Shown: positions 35,352-45,403, counted from the first letter of the stretch. The stretch: DNA of 64,000 bases from DASPOF01 sp035626155 (GCA_035626155.1 DASPOF010000027.1:12902-76901); one strand, 5' to 3'. Notes: generated by a model from the letters alone, not told the origin. Made by a program: numbers and translations.

Positions 35352-36200
35352 ATGACAATGGAGCAAGTGGTGGAGAATAACGATTCAGAGCGCTACTATT
35401 TCCGATTTACACTCGGTCAGCGCTACCTGCACGGCTTGTTGATCACGACGTTCCTGGCTCTTGCATGCACCGGGATGACGCTGCGGTTCAGCGAAACGCT
35501 CTGGGCTAAGCGGTTCGCGGAAGCGGCGGGCGGATTCACTGCGATTCTCTCGATACACAAGCTCTGCGCGGTGATCATCACGGCGGGCTTCATCTATCAT
35601 GTCGCTGAAATCGTCGTCAGGGTGATGATGAAGGGAGAGCGAGGACTCCTGTGGGGGCCGAACTCGATGCTTCCGCAGCCGAAGGACGCGCTGGATCTTC
35701 TTCAGCACCTGCGCTGGTTTCTCTGGATGGGTCCGCCGCCCGAATTCGATCGTTTTACCTATTGGGAGAAGTTTGACTATTGGGCGGTGTTCTGGGGAAT
35801 GGCGGTTATCGGAATCACTGGATACATGATGTGGTTCGGGCCGTTCTTCGCCCGCTTCGTCCCGGGTTACGTCCTGAATATCGCGCTCCTGATCCACGGC
35901 GAGGAAGCCTTGCTCGCGGTTTGGTTCATCTTCATGGTGCATTTCTTCAATTCCCATCTGCGCCCCGGGAAATTCGCGTTCGACTCGGTGATGTTTACCG
36001 GGCGGCTGACCGCCGAGCGCTACGAGCACGAACATCTGCTGGATTATTCGCGCTTGGGCGAGTCGGGCGCGCTCGAAAGCCTGCGCACCGACGCGCCTCC
36101 GCTTTGGCTGAAAAATTTCTCCCGCGTGATCGCAATTGTCGCGGTCAGCATCGGCTTTTCTTTGCTGGTGCTGACGCTGATCGCATTCTGGAGCCGATAG
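35352..36200 (+). CDS. Cytochrome b561/FdnI-like membrane subunit
   Basis: 282 residues with about five membrane helices. Likely heme-binding histidines lie in QRYLHGLLI, SIHKLCAVIITAGFIYHVAE and FMVHFFNSHL. It resembles the cytochrome b subunit of formate dehydrogenase or thiosulfate reductase, and would pass electrons between quinone and the multiheme cytochrome encoded just before it. The first ATG follows the previous stop directly; a second ATG lies six bases on. It has a paralogue at 43641-44342. Confidence 0.88.
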   Translation: MTMEQVVENNDSERYYFRFTLGQRYLHGLLITTFLALACTGMTLRFSETLWAKRFAEAAGGFTAILSIHKLCAVIITAGFIYHVAEIVVRVMMKGERGLLWGPNSMLPQPKDALDLLQHLRWFLWMGPPPEFDRFTYWEKFDYWAVFWGMAVIGITGYMMWFGPFFARFVPGYVLNIALLIHGEEALLAVWFIFMVHFFNSHLRPGKFAFDSVMFTGRLTAERYEHEHLLDYSRLGESGALESLRTDAPPLWLKNFSRVIAIVAVSIGFSLLVLTLIAFWSR

Positions 36201-36298
36201 GCGCCCGCGCTGACAACGCCGGCTTGACTCTGACCCCGCCTCAGGCGGAGATAGCCGAAGTAAAGCTGACCCACTTTCGCCAGGCGACGGGGTGGAGT

Positions 36299-36322
36299 GC
36301 GAGGAGGGCTGCCCCTCCTCGC
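36299..36322. terminator. Hairpin between convergent genes
   Basis: GCGAGGAGGG and CCCTCCTCGC pair around CTGC, giving a 10-bp GC stem between the cytochrome b and sulfatase genes, which run towards each other. No T tract is seen on either strand, so it may stop transcription in both directions only weakly. Confidence 0.5.
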
Positions 36323-36371
36323 CAGTCCGTCAGAGAGCCTCGCCGATCGATGGCTCTTCTCGAGCGCCTCA

Positions 36372-38888
36372 CTACTGAGTGGGTGTGTCGTGCGCCGCGG
36401 CGACCGCCCGCTCCACTACCTCCCGTTGATCGGCGGTCAGCTGCTGCGGCCCGAGCCTGTAGGTCACTTTATTGATCGTGCCGCCGAATTTGAACGGCAG
36501 CTTGTAGCTCTCATCGACAGGCGTACGGGTGTCCATCCCGATGTCGAGCGACTCGTCGATCGACATCAGGAACGGAATGGTGTGCTCCATTTTCTGTTGC
36601 GAGAGCGCCTTGCCGTCGACGCTGAGGACGCCCGTTCCGCCCTTGCCTATCCCCGGCCCGTCGTACTTGAAGTCGAACGAGATCGTGTGCTTACCCCGCG
36701 AGAGCGACCTGCCGAGCCAATCGTGGGCGCCGACACCGCCCTCGAACCGGTAACGTTTCAGGTCGAGCAGGTTGTAGACGAACACGGGCTTGCCCTTGAG
36801 CAAGTACATGCCGTAGCCCCCGAACCGGCCGCCCATCGTCGCGATCATGCCCTCGGTGCCCTCCTTCGGGACCGTGATTTCGGCGGTGATCGTGTAATCC
36901 CGGTCGAGCAAGCTCGGCGCATTAGCGACCGGAATGCCGACGTTCTCGCCCGTATAGCTGAATTCCGTCCGCCCAGCAGTCCCGCTCGGTCGCGCCGTCA
37001 GCAAACGCGGAAGAACCGAGTTGTCCAGCGGGAAAACCTGATACTTGTTAGCCTCCGCGACGAACAGCGCCTGCAGCTCTTTTAACCTGTCGGGATACTT
37101 AGCCGCGAGGTCATCGTTCTGCGAGTAGTCTTGGGCTATGTTGTAGAGCTCCCACTTGTATTGCTCGACCGGCGGCAGCGGCTTCAATCCTACAAGCCAT
37201 GGCGGTTCGGGTGGGGTCGTGCAGGCGTACCACCCATCGTGATAGATGCCGCGGTTGGCGAACATCTCGAAGTACTGTGTGTCGCGTTTCGACGGCACCT
37301 CGGCGTTCGCCTTGTCGAATGTGTACACCATGCTCACGCCCTCAACGGGCTTCTGCTTGATGCCGTCGACCATGTCCGGCGCCGGGATCCCGGCGGCTTC
37401 CAGGATCGTCGGCACAATGTCGATCACGTGATGAAACTGTTGGCGAATGCCGCCCGGGTCGTTGATGTGGCCCGGCCACGAGATCACCATACCCTGCCTG
37501 GTGCCGCCGAAGTGCGAGGCGATCTGCTTCACCCATTTGAAGGGCGTGTCGAACGCCCACGCCCATGGGACCGCCATGTGGGCGTAGGTCTGGTCGGAAC
37601 CCCAGGACTCATAGTAACGAAGGTATTCGACCTCCGGCAGCTCCAGGACGCCGTTGTAGACGGTCATCGTGTTCGGCGTGCCCATCATCGACCCTTCCGA
37701 ACTGGTCCCGTTGTCGCCTTCAATGTAGATGATGAGCGTGTTGTCGAGCTTGCCCATGTCCTCGACTGCCTGGATGACGCGTCCGATCTCGTAGTCGGTA
37801 TACGCTGCGTAGGCCGCGAACACGTCGGCCTCGCGAATGGTGATCTTCTTCTTCACCGCGGAGAGCGAGTCCCAGTGCGGCAGATCATCCGGCCACGGGG
37901 TGAGCTGAGTATTCGGCGGAATCACGCCGAGCCGCTTTTGGTTGGCGAAGATATTTTCGCGCAACTTCTCCCAACCCTGATCGAACAGGTGCATCGCAAC
38001 GACCTTGTCGATCCATTCCTTGGTCGGCTGATGCGGAGAGTGCGTCGCGCCGGGTACGTAGTAGACGAAGAAAGGCTTTTCGGGCGCCGCCGCGTCGAGC
38101 GCCTTTATGTAGCGGATCGCGTCGTCAGCCATGTCGGTAATAAGGTTGTAGCCAGGCTTGCCGATCCATGGATAGACGGGTGTGTGGTCGCGGAAGAGGT
38201 AGGGCGTCCACTGGTCGGACTCGCCGCCCATGAAGCCGTAGAAGTACTGGAACCCCATCCCGCTCGGCCACTGGTCGAACGGCCCCGCCGCGCTGTACAG
38301 ATAGGAAGGCGTGTTATGGTTCTTTCCGAACCACGCTGTTGCGTAGCCGTTGTCTGAGAGGATCCTGCCAATCGTCGCATTCTCGGGCCCGATGATCGAG
38401 TCGTAACCCGGGAAGCCGGTCGACAGTTCGCTAACCTGGCCGAAGCCGACCGCGTGGTGGTTTCGGCCAGTGATGATCGCCGCGCGCGTGGGCGAGCACA
38501 GCGCTGTGGAGTGGAACTGCGTATAGCGCAGGCCGGCCTTGGCCAGACGGTCCAGGGTCGGCGTAGGAATGACGCCGCCGAAAGTGCTACTCACGCCGTA
38601 GCCGGCATCGTCGGTCATGATCAGCAGCACGTTCGGCGCGCCCTTCGACGGCACCACCGTCGGTGGCCACCACGGCTTCGAGTCCTTGGCGTCCTCCTTG
38701 ATTACACCGCCGAACGCCGGCGGGGGCGGCGGCAGTTGCTTCCCGTCGATGGTAGTCGTCGCTCCGGGGGAACCTGGTGTGCCGGTGATCTGCTGCGCCA
38801 TCGCCGCGGCTGGAACCAACGCGAAAGCGCTGAGCGCCATCCGAAAAACAAGACGTGTTCTTGTGCGATAACTGCGATTCCGGTCCAT
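36372..38888 (-). CDS. Arylsulfatase, secreted
   Basis: 838 residues from the ATG at 38888, which has a GGGGAGG ribosome binding site. A signal peptide ends near AAAMAQQ. The sulfatase domain carries MTDDAGYG metal site, the formylglycine motif as CSPTRAAIITGR (Cys type, so it needs a maturase), and SHPHQ-like THSPHQPTKEW. It would cleave sulfate esters in the periplasm. The C-terminal quarter, with repeated beta-like segments, is an extra domain beyond the usual 500-550 residues. The gene runs against its neighbours inside the redox region and may be independent of them, or may supply sulfate. Confidence 0.92.
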   Translation of the reverse strand: MDRNRSYRTRTRLVFRMALSAFALVPAAAMAQQITGTPGSPGATTTIDGKQLPPPPPAFGGVIKEDAKDSKPWWPPTVVPSKGAPNVLLIMTDDAGYGVSSTFGGVIPTPTLDRLAKAGLRYTQFHSTALCSPTRAAIITGRNHHAVGFGQVSELSTGFPGYDSIIGPENATIGRILSDNGYATAWFGKNHNTPSYLYSAAGPFDQWPSGMGFQYFYGFMGGESDQWTPYLFRDHTPVYPWIGKPGYNLITDMADDAIRYIKALDAAAPEKPFFVYYVPGATHSPHQPTKEWIDKVVAMHLFDQGWEKLRENIFANQKRLGVIPPNTQLTPWPDDLPHWDSLSAVKKKITIREADVFAAYAAYTDYEIGRVIQAVEDMGKLDNTLIIYIEGDNGTSSEGSMMGTPNTMTVYNGVLELPEVEYLRYYESWGSDQTYAHMAVPWAWAFDTPFKWVKQIASHFGGTRQGMVISWPGHINDPGGIRQQFHHVIDIVPTILEAAGIPAPDMVDGIKQKPVEGVSMVYTFDKANAEVPSKRDTQYFEMFANRGIYHDGWYACTTPPEPPWLVGLKPLPPVEQYKWELYNIAQDYSQNDDLAAKYPDRLKELQALFVAEANKYQVFPLDNSVLPRLLTARPSGTAGRTEFSYTGENVGIPVANAPSLLDRDYTITAEITVPKEGTEGMIATMGGRFGGYGMYLLKGKPVFVYNLLDLKRYRFEGGVGAHDWLGRSLSRGKHTISFDFKYDGPGIGKGGTGVLSVDGKALSQQKMEHTIPFLMSIDESLDIGMDTRTPVDESYKLPFKFGGTINKVTYRLGPQQLTADQREVVERAVAAAHDTPTQ

Positions 38889-39466
38889 TATTGCCTCCCC
38901 ACAGATTGCGGTCTGTTGTCGTCGCAACTCAGCCGTTAAGCGATCCACCTCGGCGCGGATCCTTGATCGTCTCCCACCGAGGGACCACGGAGCCGACGGG
39001 CCCGAGCGACTATCTCGGGCGCCGCACGGTCAACTGTGTGCCTGGCGCCATAAATGGAACGACAAAGGATTGAAAATAATCGCATGCTGCGTCAAGAGGA
39101 CTCCGAATCGGTTGCAGCCGCTCACGATCCAGCTCGACGTAAGTCGCCCGCCTTCATCCCAGCGTCGCGACGAACACCGCCAATCAGTTTTCAATCGGCA
39201 ACCGGGATCAGTTTTGCACCGGCGGCAACAACGCAACGCTCGCCGTTTTTTTTCGGTCCGCGCCGAGTTCGTTTTCCGCCTGGGAACTCAGGCGGTTGGC
39301 GGCCCCGTCTAGGGTGAAATTCCCGCCGGCCTCGGACGTTTTTCCCGCCTGCGCTCAAAACCTTTTCCGGGCTCCCTCCGGCGCCTGCCCAATTAACTAA
39401 ATCGTTCGAAGCGCCTATGTTGAGAGTCAGAACAAGACAGGAAATGAGTTCAGGAGGTGGACAGAA
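38889..39466. other. Intergenic region, no gene seen
   Basis: About 580 bases between the sulfatase, which reads away to the left, and the small membrane protein. Short open frames here have no ribosome binding site and no family signature. It must hold the sulfatase promoter, but no clear consensus can be picked out. Confidence 0.5.
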
Positions 39467-39796
39467 ATGATTAGCTACAAAGGCGGCAACCCGGCGAAAG
39501 ACGGTTTCTATTGGAAGAAAGGCGAGTGGGAAATCGTGACGGTTGAGGGAGCTAACGGCAAGCTGCCGGGCGGCGCCGAATGCGAATATATCAAGGTGCC
39601 GGGCCTTCTGTTCGTCCCGGTCGCAATCGCGCTCAGCGTACCATTCGTAATTTTCCTGCCCTTCATCGGCTTCGCGATGCTGTTCGTGCTGGTCGGGAGG
39701 AAGGTGGGCGGACGCCTGGGGGTTGCTTGCCGCGCGTTGGCGGAGAGACTTGCGCATCGGCGGGCCGTGGCAACCGAGACTGCAGCACGCTATTGA
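39467..39796 (+). CDS. Small membrane protein, unknown
   Basis: 109 residues. A strong GGAGGTGG ribosome binding site precedes the ATG. The N-terminal half is soluble and charged (MISYKGGNPAKDGFYWKKG), and a double membrane helix lies at about 47-78. No family is recognised. The gene stands alone, so its job cannot be guessed from context. Confidence 0.65.
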   Translation: MISYKGGNPAKDGFYWKKGEWEIVTVEGANGKLPGGAECEYIKVPGLLFVPVAIALSVPFVIFLPFIGFAMLFVLVGRKVGGRLGVACRALAERLAHRRAVATETAARY

Positions 39797-39959
39797 GGGA
39801 GTTTGCGGAAGGCTTCGCAGCGGCCACCACTGCACACTTGGATCTGACGAAGCAATGTTGGCAATGCGAGGAGTTGATCGATATCATGCGGCGGCGCAGC
39901 GTGCGGTTGCGCCGCCGCAGCCGCTTTTCTGATTCGGCTTCCCAGATCGGTACCAGGCT

Positions 39960-40793
39960 TCATCTCTTGAATGATGGCCCCTTGTAGCCCATAGCCGACG
40001 GATCCATACTAACCGCCCCTTGCAACCTCGGACCGATAGTCAGGCCACCGTCAACGATCATTGCCTGCCCGGTGATCCACTCTGATTCGTCGCTCGCCAG
40101 AAACACGACCATGTTGGCGATATCTTCAGGTTTGCCCACGCGCGGAATAGGTTGTGCGTGGCCGAACGCCTGGTCCAAAATTGCGGGATCTTCCAGTCCC
40201 GGGAACGCATTCCAGATTGAAGTGCTGATGACACCCGGACAGATGCAGTTTACCCGGATTCGATCCTCGCCAAGTTGCAACGCGGCGGCTCGAGTCAGAC
40301 TTATCACCGCGCCTTTGGAAGCCGAGTACGCCGCTGCGTACCCCGTAGGCAGAAAGGCAGCCACCGACGACGTCGAAATGATTGAGCCTCCGCCGGTCTT
40401 TCGCATTGGCTCGACTGCGTATTTGATCCCGAGAAAGACCGAACGCAAAAGCACCGAGATAGTCCGATCCCAGTCCTCCGCGCTGACGGCTTCGATGGGA
40501 CCGACCGCTCCCACCAGGCCGGCGTTGTTGACCATCACGTCAAGCCGCCCATATTCCTTGACCGCGCGCTCGACCACCGATTTGATCGCGGGCTCGCTCG
40601 AAACGTCGGTGTGCTGGAATACCGCTCGTCCGCCCGCCGCGGCAATCTCGCTGATGACCGCCTCGCCGCCCTGAGAGTTCAAATCGGCCGCGACCACAGC
40701 GGCGCCCTCCCGCGCGAAGCACAACGCGGTTCCTCGCCCGATGCCGCTCGCCGCGCCGGTGATCACTGCCACTTTGCCATCCAGTCTGCCCAT
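39960..40793 (-). CDS. Short-chain dehydrogenase/reductase
   Basis: 277 residues from the ATG at 40793 (GGGAGAAAA upstream). Classical SDR fold: cofactor motif GAASGIGRG, ADLN, NNAG, the catalytic Ser in STSSVAAF, and YSASK with Tyr and Lys. It would use NAD(P)H to oxidise or reduce an alcohol, ketone or lipid. The motif after the first beta strand (VVAADLNSQ) favours NAD. The substrate cannot be told. It stands next to the NarL-type regulator but is not obviously part of that operon. Confidence 0.9.
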   Translation of the reverse strand: MGRLDGKVAVITGAASGIGRGTALCFAREGAAVVAADLNSQGGEAVISEIAAAGGRAVFQHTDVSSEPAIKSVVERAVKEYGRLDVMVNNAGLVGAVGPIEAVSAEDWDRTISVLLRSVFLGIKYAVEPMRKTGGGSIISTSSVAAFLPTGYAAAYSASKGAVISLTRAAALQLGEDRIRVNCICPGVISTSIWNAFPGLEDPAILDQAFGHAQPIPRVGKPEDIANMVVFLASDESEWITGQAMIVDGGLTIGPRLQGAVSMDPSAMGYKGPSFKR

Positions 40794-41008
40794 GATTTTC
40801 TCCCGTTGTCGCCAGCTACGTGCCTGGTCCCAACTACCACAAGATCGCCCCGTCTCTGAACCGCGTCGATGGTCAAAGCTGGCAGGCTGGTGATGAATCA
40901 CAGCGCATGCTTCGCGAGCCGGCCGCCGGTGTTCACGAGCCGCTGCTGCGGGCTGGTCAGCGACCAGTTGGCGATCGCCCTGGCGAGCGTCACCCGCGCG
41001 GCCGTTCC

Positions 41009-41665
41009 TCAGCTCTCAACCCGAATCACGCCCTGTTTGATGGCAAACTTAATCAGATCGGTTCGGCTGTGAAGGTCGAGCTTCTCCATCACGTGATCGC
41101 GATGTGACATCGCGGTCTTCACGCTGACACCGAGGAACTCCGCGACTTCCTTGTTGCTGTGTCCGAGCGCCACCAGCCTCAAGACCTGCTTTTCGCGGTC
41201 GGTCAGCGTCTCGTAAGGATCGTCCTTCCCGGGTCCCGGCGCCTGTGGCGCATGTTGCATCGCTTCTCTTGCGATCTGCGGATCGAGCACGAGGCCGCCC
41301 TTTGTGACGGAGCGAATCGCGGCGGCCAACTCTGAGCCGAGCATTCGCTTGAGCACGTACCCCGCAACTCCGGCCTTGAGAAAGCGCTGGATATACTCGC
41401 GATCTTCGTACTGGGTCAGCACCAATACCTGGGTCTTGGGCACTTCGCGCCTGAGTTCCAGCGTCGCCTCGAGCCCTCCCAGGCCGGGCATCGCGATGTC
41501 CATCAGGACCACGTCGGGCTTGAGCCGCTGGCATCGATCGACCGCCTCGCGGCCGTTGGTCGCCTCGCCGACAACCTCGATGTCATCGGCCAGGCTGAGC
41601 AACGCCTTTATTCCGTCACGCATCAGCGCGTGATCGTCGGCGACTACGACTCGAATCTTGGCCAT
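41009..41665 (-). CDS. NarL/LuxR-family response regulator
   Basis: 218 residues. The receiver has the phosphorylated Asp in VVLMDIAMPGLGG, and the C-terminal part is a LuxR-type helix-turn-helix (LTDREKQVLRLVALGHSNKEV). Its gene starts two bases after the histidine kinase stop, and both are downstream of the 9-heme cytochrome and cytochrome b genes. It probably controls the redox modules, but no binding site can be named. Confidence 0.95.
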   Translation of the reverse strand: MAKIRVVVADDHALMRDGIKALLSLADDIEVVGEATNGREAVDRCQRLKPDVVLMDIAMPGLGGLEATLELRREVPKTQVLVLTQYEDREYIQRFLKAGVAGYVLKRMLGSELAAAIRSVTKGGLVLDPQIAREAMQHAPQAPGPGKDDPYETLTDREKQVLRLVALGHSNKEVAEFLGVSVKTAMSHRDHVMEKLDLHSRTDLIKFAIKQGVIRVES

Positions 41666-41667
41666 GG

Positions 41668-43530
41668 TTATGCCGCAAGCGGCACCGTCAGCAAAACTCT
41701 CGTGCCCTGGCCCGGCGCGGACTCGATAACTGCGCTGCCGCCCAGTAGTTCGAGCCTCTCCCGTATGCCGGCCAGCCCCAGCCCTCGTCCATCGACTGCG
41801 GTGGCGGAAATGGCCGCTGGATCGAAGCCCTCGCCATCATCCTCAATCTCTACTGTAACAGCGCGCGGCCCGAGTGCACACTGGATGAGGACGCTCTTCG
41901 CCTCGGCGTGCTTGACGATGTTGGTAATCACTTCCTGAACGGCTCGAAACAGGGCGGTCTCGACCTCGGCCGGGACGCGCCCGCCGACCTCATCGAATTC
42001 ACAACGCACCGACACGCCGCGCCGCTTCAAGTCGCGCTCTGCGTACCATCGGATTGCAGGGAAGAGCCCGAGGTCGTCGAGCATCGAGGGCCGCAGGTCG
42101 AAGCTCATCCGGTGAATCCCGTCGAGCGTCTTGATCGCGAGCGCCCGCACATCCTGGAGGCGATCGCTCGAGGTTCCCGGCGGCAGCGTCGCCATCGCGG
42201 TGTCCAGCCCGAGCGCGAGCGTGCCGATTAACTGGCTGGTCTCGTCGTGAAGCTCGCGCGCGATACGCCGGCGCTCGTCTTCCTGGGCGCCGATGAGCTT
42301 TTGGAGGAGCCTGGCCCTCAGTTCGTCGCGCTGCTTGAGTTCCTGGTAGAGCCGATCGATTTCGCGGGTGCGCTCCTCGACCCGCAGCTCGAGCTGGTCG
42401 CGCGCGCGCGCCACATCCTCGAGCGATTGCCGGAGCGCAACCCGCATCCGCTCGAGCGCCGCCCCGAGCCGTCCGACCTCGTCCGCGCCGAGCTCGGGAA
42501 TCGGGGTCTTGAGCTCGCCGGCGGCGATCCGCCCGGCCGTCCGGGTCAGCAATGAAAGCGGCGCCGTGATACTGGCGGCGGCTCCCAAGGCAAACAACAG
42601 CGACAGCAGCGCGAGCGCGGGAGCCCCGGCAAGAATCTTCCAGCGCAAAGCAGTCGCGGTCGAAAACGCCCGCTCCTCGGGCTGGTGGATGCTCATCCCC
42701 CACGGCACCCGGCGCGACAGCGGCGCAAACGCCATCACCTCGTTGACCCGGACGTTCACCTGTCCGCGCTCGTGACATCCGTGACAGGTGCCGGCCGTCT
42801 GCGCCTGCCGCTTGATGAGCGCCTCGAGAAAATGACGATGGTCGCTCTCGGTGTAGAGCTGGTCGGCCGCGGTGCTGGCGATCACGATGCCGTTCTGATC
42901 CATGAGGTCAACGGCCTCGTCCGGGTCGAGCGGCACGAAATTCAGCAGCGCGCGAAACGACGCGCTTTCCGGCTCGATCTCTCCACCGACCAGGCCGGCT
43001 ACGCGGCTTTGCAGGTCTTTGACTGGTATGAGGAGAAAGAGCCGATGCGCGCCGCCGGGGAGAAGCGAAAGCGCCGAGACTTCCGGCACACCCTTCTCGA
43101 GCGCTTCCCTGAAGGCGGGAAGTTCCTTCCACGCGGGATCGAAGCCGGGACCGGTTGCGGGTTCCGCCTCGATCAGACGGCCGCTCCTGCCGAGCAGGAA
43201 TACCTGTGAGAGGAGCCGGGAGCGAAGGTATGCCTCTCTGAGAGTGCCCGGCGGTATCGACGGATCGCCGGCCGCGCCGACGCCCACGATGGGCGCGATC
43301 GCCTCCAGCAGCTCGAGCTGCGAATTCACCACCGAATCGGCGTGCGCGGCCATGCTGACCGCCAGATGTTGGCGCTCGGCCAGCACCTGGTTTTCGAGCG
43401 AATGCACGCTCGACCAGCTCAGCCAGCCGAGCAGCACGGTGGGGCCGAGCGTCCCCGCCATCGTGAGAAGCACGATCCGGGTGCGAAGACCGCTGCGGCG
43501 CGCGCTCTGCCTAACGGTGGCTGTTGCCAT
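41668..43530 (-). CDS. NarX-like sensor histidine kinase with a CXXCH motif
   Basis: 620 residues. Membrane helices at about 18-42 and 300-325 enclose a large double-Cache-like periplasmic domain. In it CHGCH at residues 249-253 (bases 42772-42786) is a heme c-binding motif. A HAMP domain, a coiled-coil and a HisKA_3/HATPase pair follow, with the phosphorylated His in RRIARELHDETSQLI and the DDGEGFDP and GLGLAGIRERLELLGG boxes. It is the kinase for the NarL-type regulator downstream. Together they follow the 9-heme cytochrome and cytochrome b genes, so the sensor may read the redox state of those proteins. Confidence 0.92.
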   Translation of the reverse strand: MATATVRQSARRSGLRTRIVLLTMAGTLGPTVLLGWLSWSSVHSLENQVLAERQHLAVSMAAHADSVVNSQLELLEAIAPIVGVGAAGDPSIPPGTLREAYLRSRLLSQVFLLGRSGRLIEAEPATGPGFDPAWKELPAFREALEKGVPEVSALSLLPGGAHRLFLLIPVKDLQSRVAGLVGGEIEPESASFRALLNFVPLDPDEAVDLMDQNGIVIASTAADQLYTESDHRHFLEALIKRQAQTAGTCHGCHERGQVNVRVNEVMAFAPLSRRVPWGMSIHQPEERAFSTATALRWKILAGAPALALLSLLFALGAAASITAPLSLLTRTAGRIAAGELKTPIPELGADEVGRLGAALERMRVALRQSLEDVARARDQLELRVEERTREIDRLYQELKQRDELRARLLQKLIGAQEDERRRIARELHDETSQLIGTLALGLDTAMATLPPGTSSDRLQDVRALAIKTLDGIHRMSFDLRPSMLDDLGLFPAIRWYAERDLKRRGVSVRCEFDEVGGRVPAEVETALFRAVQEVITNIVKHAEAKSVLIQCALGPRAVTVEIEDDGEGFDPAAISATAVDGRGLGLAGIRERLELLGGSAVIESAPGQGTRVLLTVPLAA

Positions 43531-43640
43531 TGTCCCGTATCACCGCCATCGGGGCAGCGCCGCCGGCGGCAGGGTGATTGTCTGACCGATCACGCGCGAG
43601 AGGCGGTGACATACTTGCGCCGGCCGCCGGCGTATCGCGC

Positions 43641-44342
43641 TTAAGCCTGGGAGTGCGCCCGTTTCTCGCGTTCGGCGCTGGCGCGCATCCGTTCGTACTC
43701 GAGCGGATGTTCCTTTTCCATGCGCTCATGGCTCACCTTTCCCGTGAAAATGCCGACATCGAAGGGAAATACATCCGGCGATAGATGAGCGTTGTAGATG
43801 TGCCACGTGATCACGATCAGAAAAGCCAACAGCCCCTCGTTGCTGTGCGCGGTGCGGGCCGCCGGGATGAACTCGCCGGGCAAAAAGCGCGTCGTCAAAA
43901 CCGGAAAGAACAGCATGAGCCCGGTCACGATCATCAGCAGTGAGCCGACCACCATTCCCCAGTACTCGAACTTCTGCCGGTAGTCGTAACGGTCGAAGCG
44001 CGCCTGCTCGTCGGACACCCGCAAGTAGTAGCGCATCATCATCACCGCATCGCGAAAATCCTTGCGCGTTATGACCATCGACGGGCTCGTCCGTTTCGAA
44101 ATCACGAGTACGAGCGCTGCCGCAATGTGGGCGGCGACAACCGCGGCAAACAGGATTCCCGCGCCGCGATGCACCCATCGCACGCGATGGATCCCTCCCA
44201 TCGCCGCGATCACCCACTGCGCCCATTGCGCCTCGAAAAATTTCTGCGCAAGCCCGCTCAGCCCCAGCACCACGAACAGCAGCATCACGAACAAATGCTC
44301 GATCCGCTGCCTGACGGAAAACCGGATTACATACTCATTCAT
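43641..44342 (-). CDS. Cytochrome b561/FdnI-like membrane subunit (second copy)
   Basis: About 233 residues from the ATG at 44342, which overlaps the stop of the 9-heme cytochrome gene (ATGA). Four to five membrane helices carry likely heme histidines in QRIEHLFV, WVHRGAGILFAAVVAAHIAA and WHIYNAHLSPDV. It is a paralogue of the protein at 35352-36200. It would move electrons between quinone and the multiheme cytochrome. Confidence 0.88.
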   Translation of the reverse strand: MNEYVIRFSVRQRIEHLFVMLLFVVLGLSGLAQKFFEAQWAQWVIAAMGGIHRVRWVHRGAGILFAAVVAAHIAAALVLVISKRTSPSMVITRKDFRDAVMMMRYYLRVSDEQARFDRYDYRQKFEYWGMVVGSLLMIVTGLMLFFPVLTTRFLPGEFIPAARTAHSNEGLLAFLIVITWHIYNAHLSPDVFPFDVGIFTGKVSHERMEKEHPLEYERMRASAEREKRAHSQA

Positions 44343-45403
44343 CGGTTCACCACTACGCGCCATAGATGCAGGAGAATCTGAAGCACCAATCCGCCGATCA
44401 CGAACGGGATGAAGATTATGTAGAAAATCTTGACCGCGTACACCAACGGCGCATGCCGCGGGCTCGCCTCGTAGTGCCCAATCCACGCGGATGGAAAGTT
44501 GGGGCCGGCCCCCGCATGGCAGCGCCGGCAGACCGTGAGCAGGTTCGCCTTGATCACCGCCGTGCTAAGCCCTTCGACCCGGCTGATGTCATGCACGCCG
44601 TGGCAGTCCGTGCAGGTTGCGGTGAACTCGCGCGGGTCGGTTTTCTCGTAGCGCTCCATCGAAACCGTCATCCCGTGGAAGTCGGTCAGGTAAGTCGTAA
44701 GCACCTGGGTCGAAATCCCGTACTTCGCCATCATCTCCTTGTTCGTATGGCATCGTGCGCACAGTTGCGGGATGCCCAAATGCCACGAGGCCGACGTCGG
44801 ATTGGTATTGTCGTGCGGATGATGGCAGTCGGTGCAGACCGGGACGTCGCCGTTGTCCTCCTCGAGCAACGCCTTGCCGTGGACGCTTTTGACGTATGCC
44901 GCGGCGATCGCGGAATGGCACTTCGCGCAGGTGCGTGAAGTCAGCGCGCGCGGCCGGGCCGGCGGCGTAATCGCGTGCGAACCGTGACAATCGACGCAGG
45001 TCGGAGCGCCCTGGTTGCCCTTGGAAATCTCGGCGTAGTGAACGCCGTCGAGCAGCCTGCTGTACTCCGGAAAATGGCACTGCTTGCACAGCTCGTAGTA
45101 CGCCAGCCGCATCGCGTGCCGGTTCTGGAACAGCTTCGGCGGATGGGGGACCGTCGTGATGTCGGAATGACAGTCGGTGCAGGCAAGCTTCCCGCCATGG
45201 ACCGAATGGGCGAAGCCCTGCGCGTCCACGTAAAGCGAAAGCTTCTCACCATCGCCCAGCTTGGCCGCAAAGGCCTGATTGCCGTGGCAAGCCATGCAGG
45301 TGGCATTGGAAGGAGGGTCGGATGCGGCCGCCGCGCGCTGCCCTCCTGCGAGGGCGACGATGGCGCCGGCCGCCACCATTAACAACGCTAATCTTTGCCC
45401 CAT
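44339..45403 (-). CDS. 9-heme cytochrome c, membrane-anchored
   Basis: 354 residues with a signal peptide (about 1-25), nine CXXCH sites (CMACH, CTDCH, CKQCH, CVDCH, CAKCH, CTDCH, CARCH, CTDCH, CRRCH) and a C-terminal membrane helix (IFYIIFIPFVIGGLVLQIL). It opens the unit cytochrome c, cytochrome b, kinase, regulator. The 11-heme protein at 34110 has the same layout with two more hemes. Confidence 0.93.
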   Translation of the reverse strand: MGQRLALLMVAAGAIVALAGGQRAAAASDPPSNATCMACHGNQAFAAKLGDGEKLSLYVDAQGFAHSVHGGKLACTDCHSDITTVPHPPKLFQNRHAMRLAYYELCKQCHFPEYSRLLDGVHYAEISKGNQGAPTCVDCHGSHAITPPARPRALTSRTCAKCHSAIAAAYVKSVHGKALLEEDNGDVPVCTDCHHPHDNTNPTSASWHLGIPQLCARCHTNKEMMAKYGISTQVLTTYLTDFHGMTVSMERYEKTDPREFTATCTDCHGVHDISRVEGLSTAVIKANLLTVCRRCHAGAGPNFPSAWIGHYEASPRHAPLVYAVKIFYIIFIPFVIGGLVLQILLHLWRVVVNR

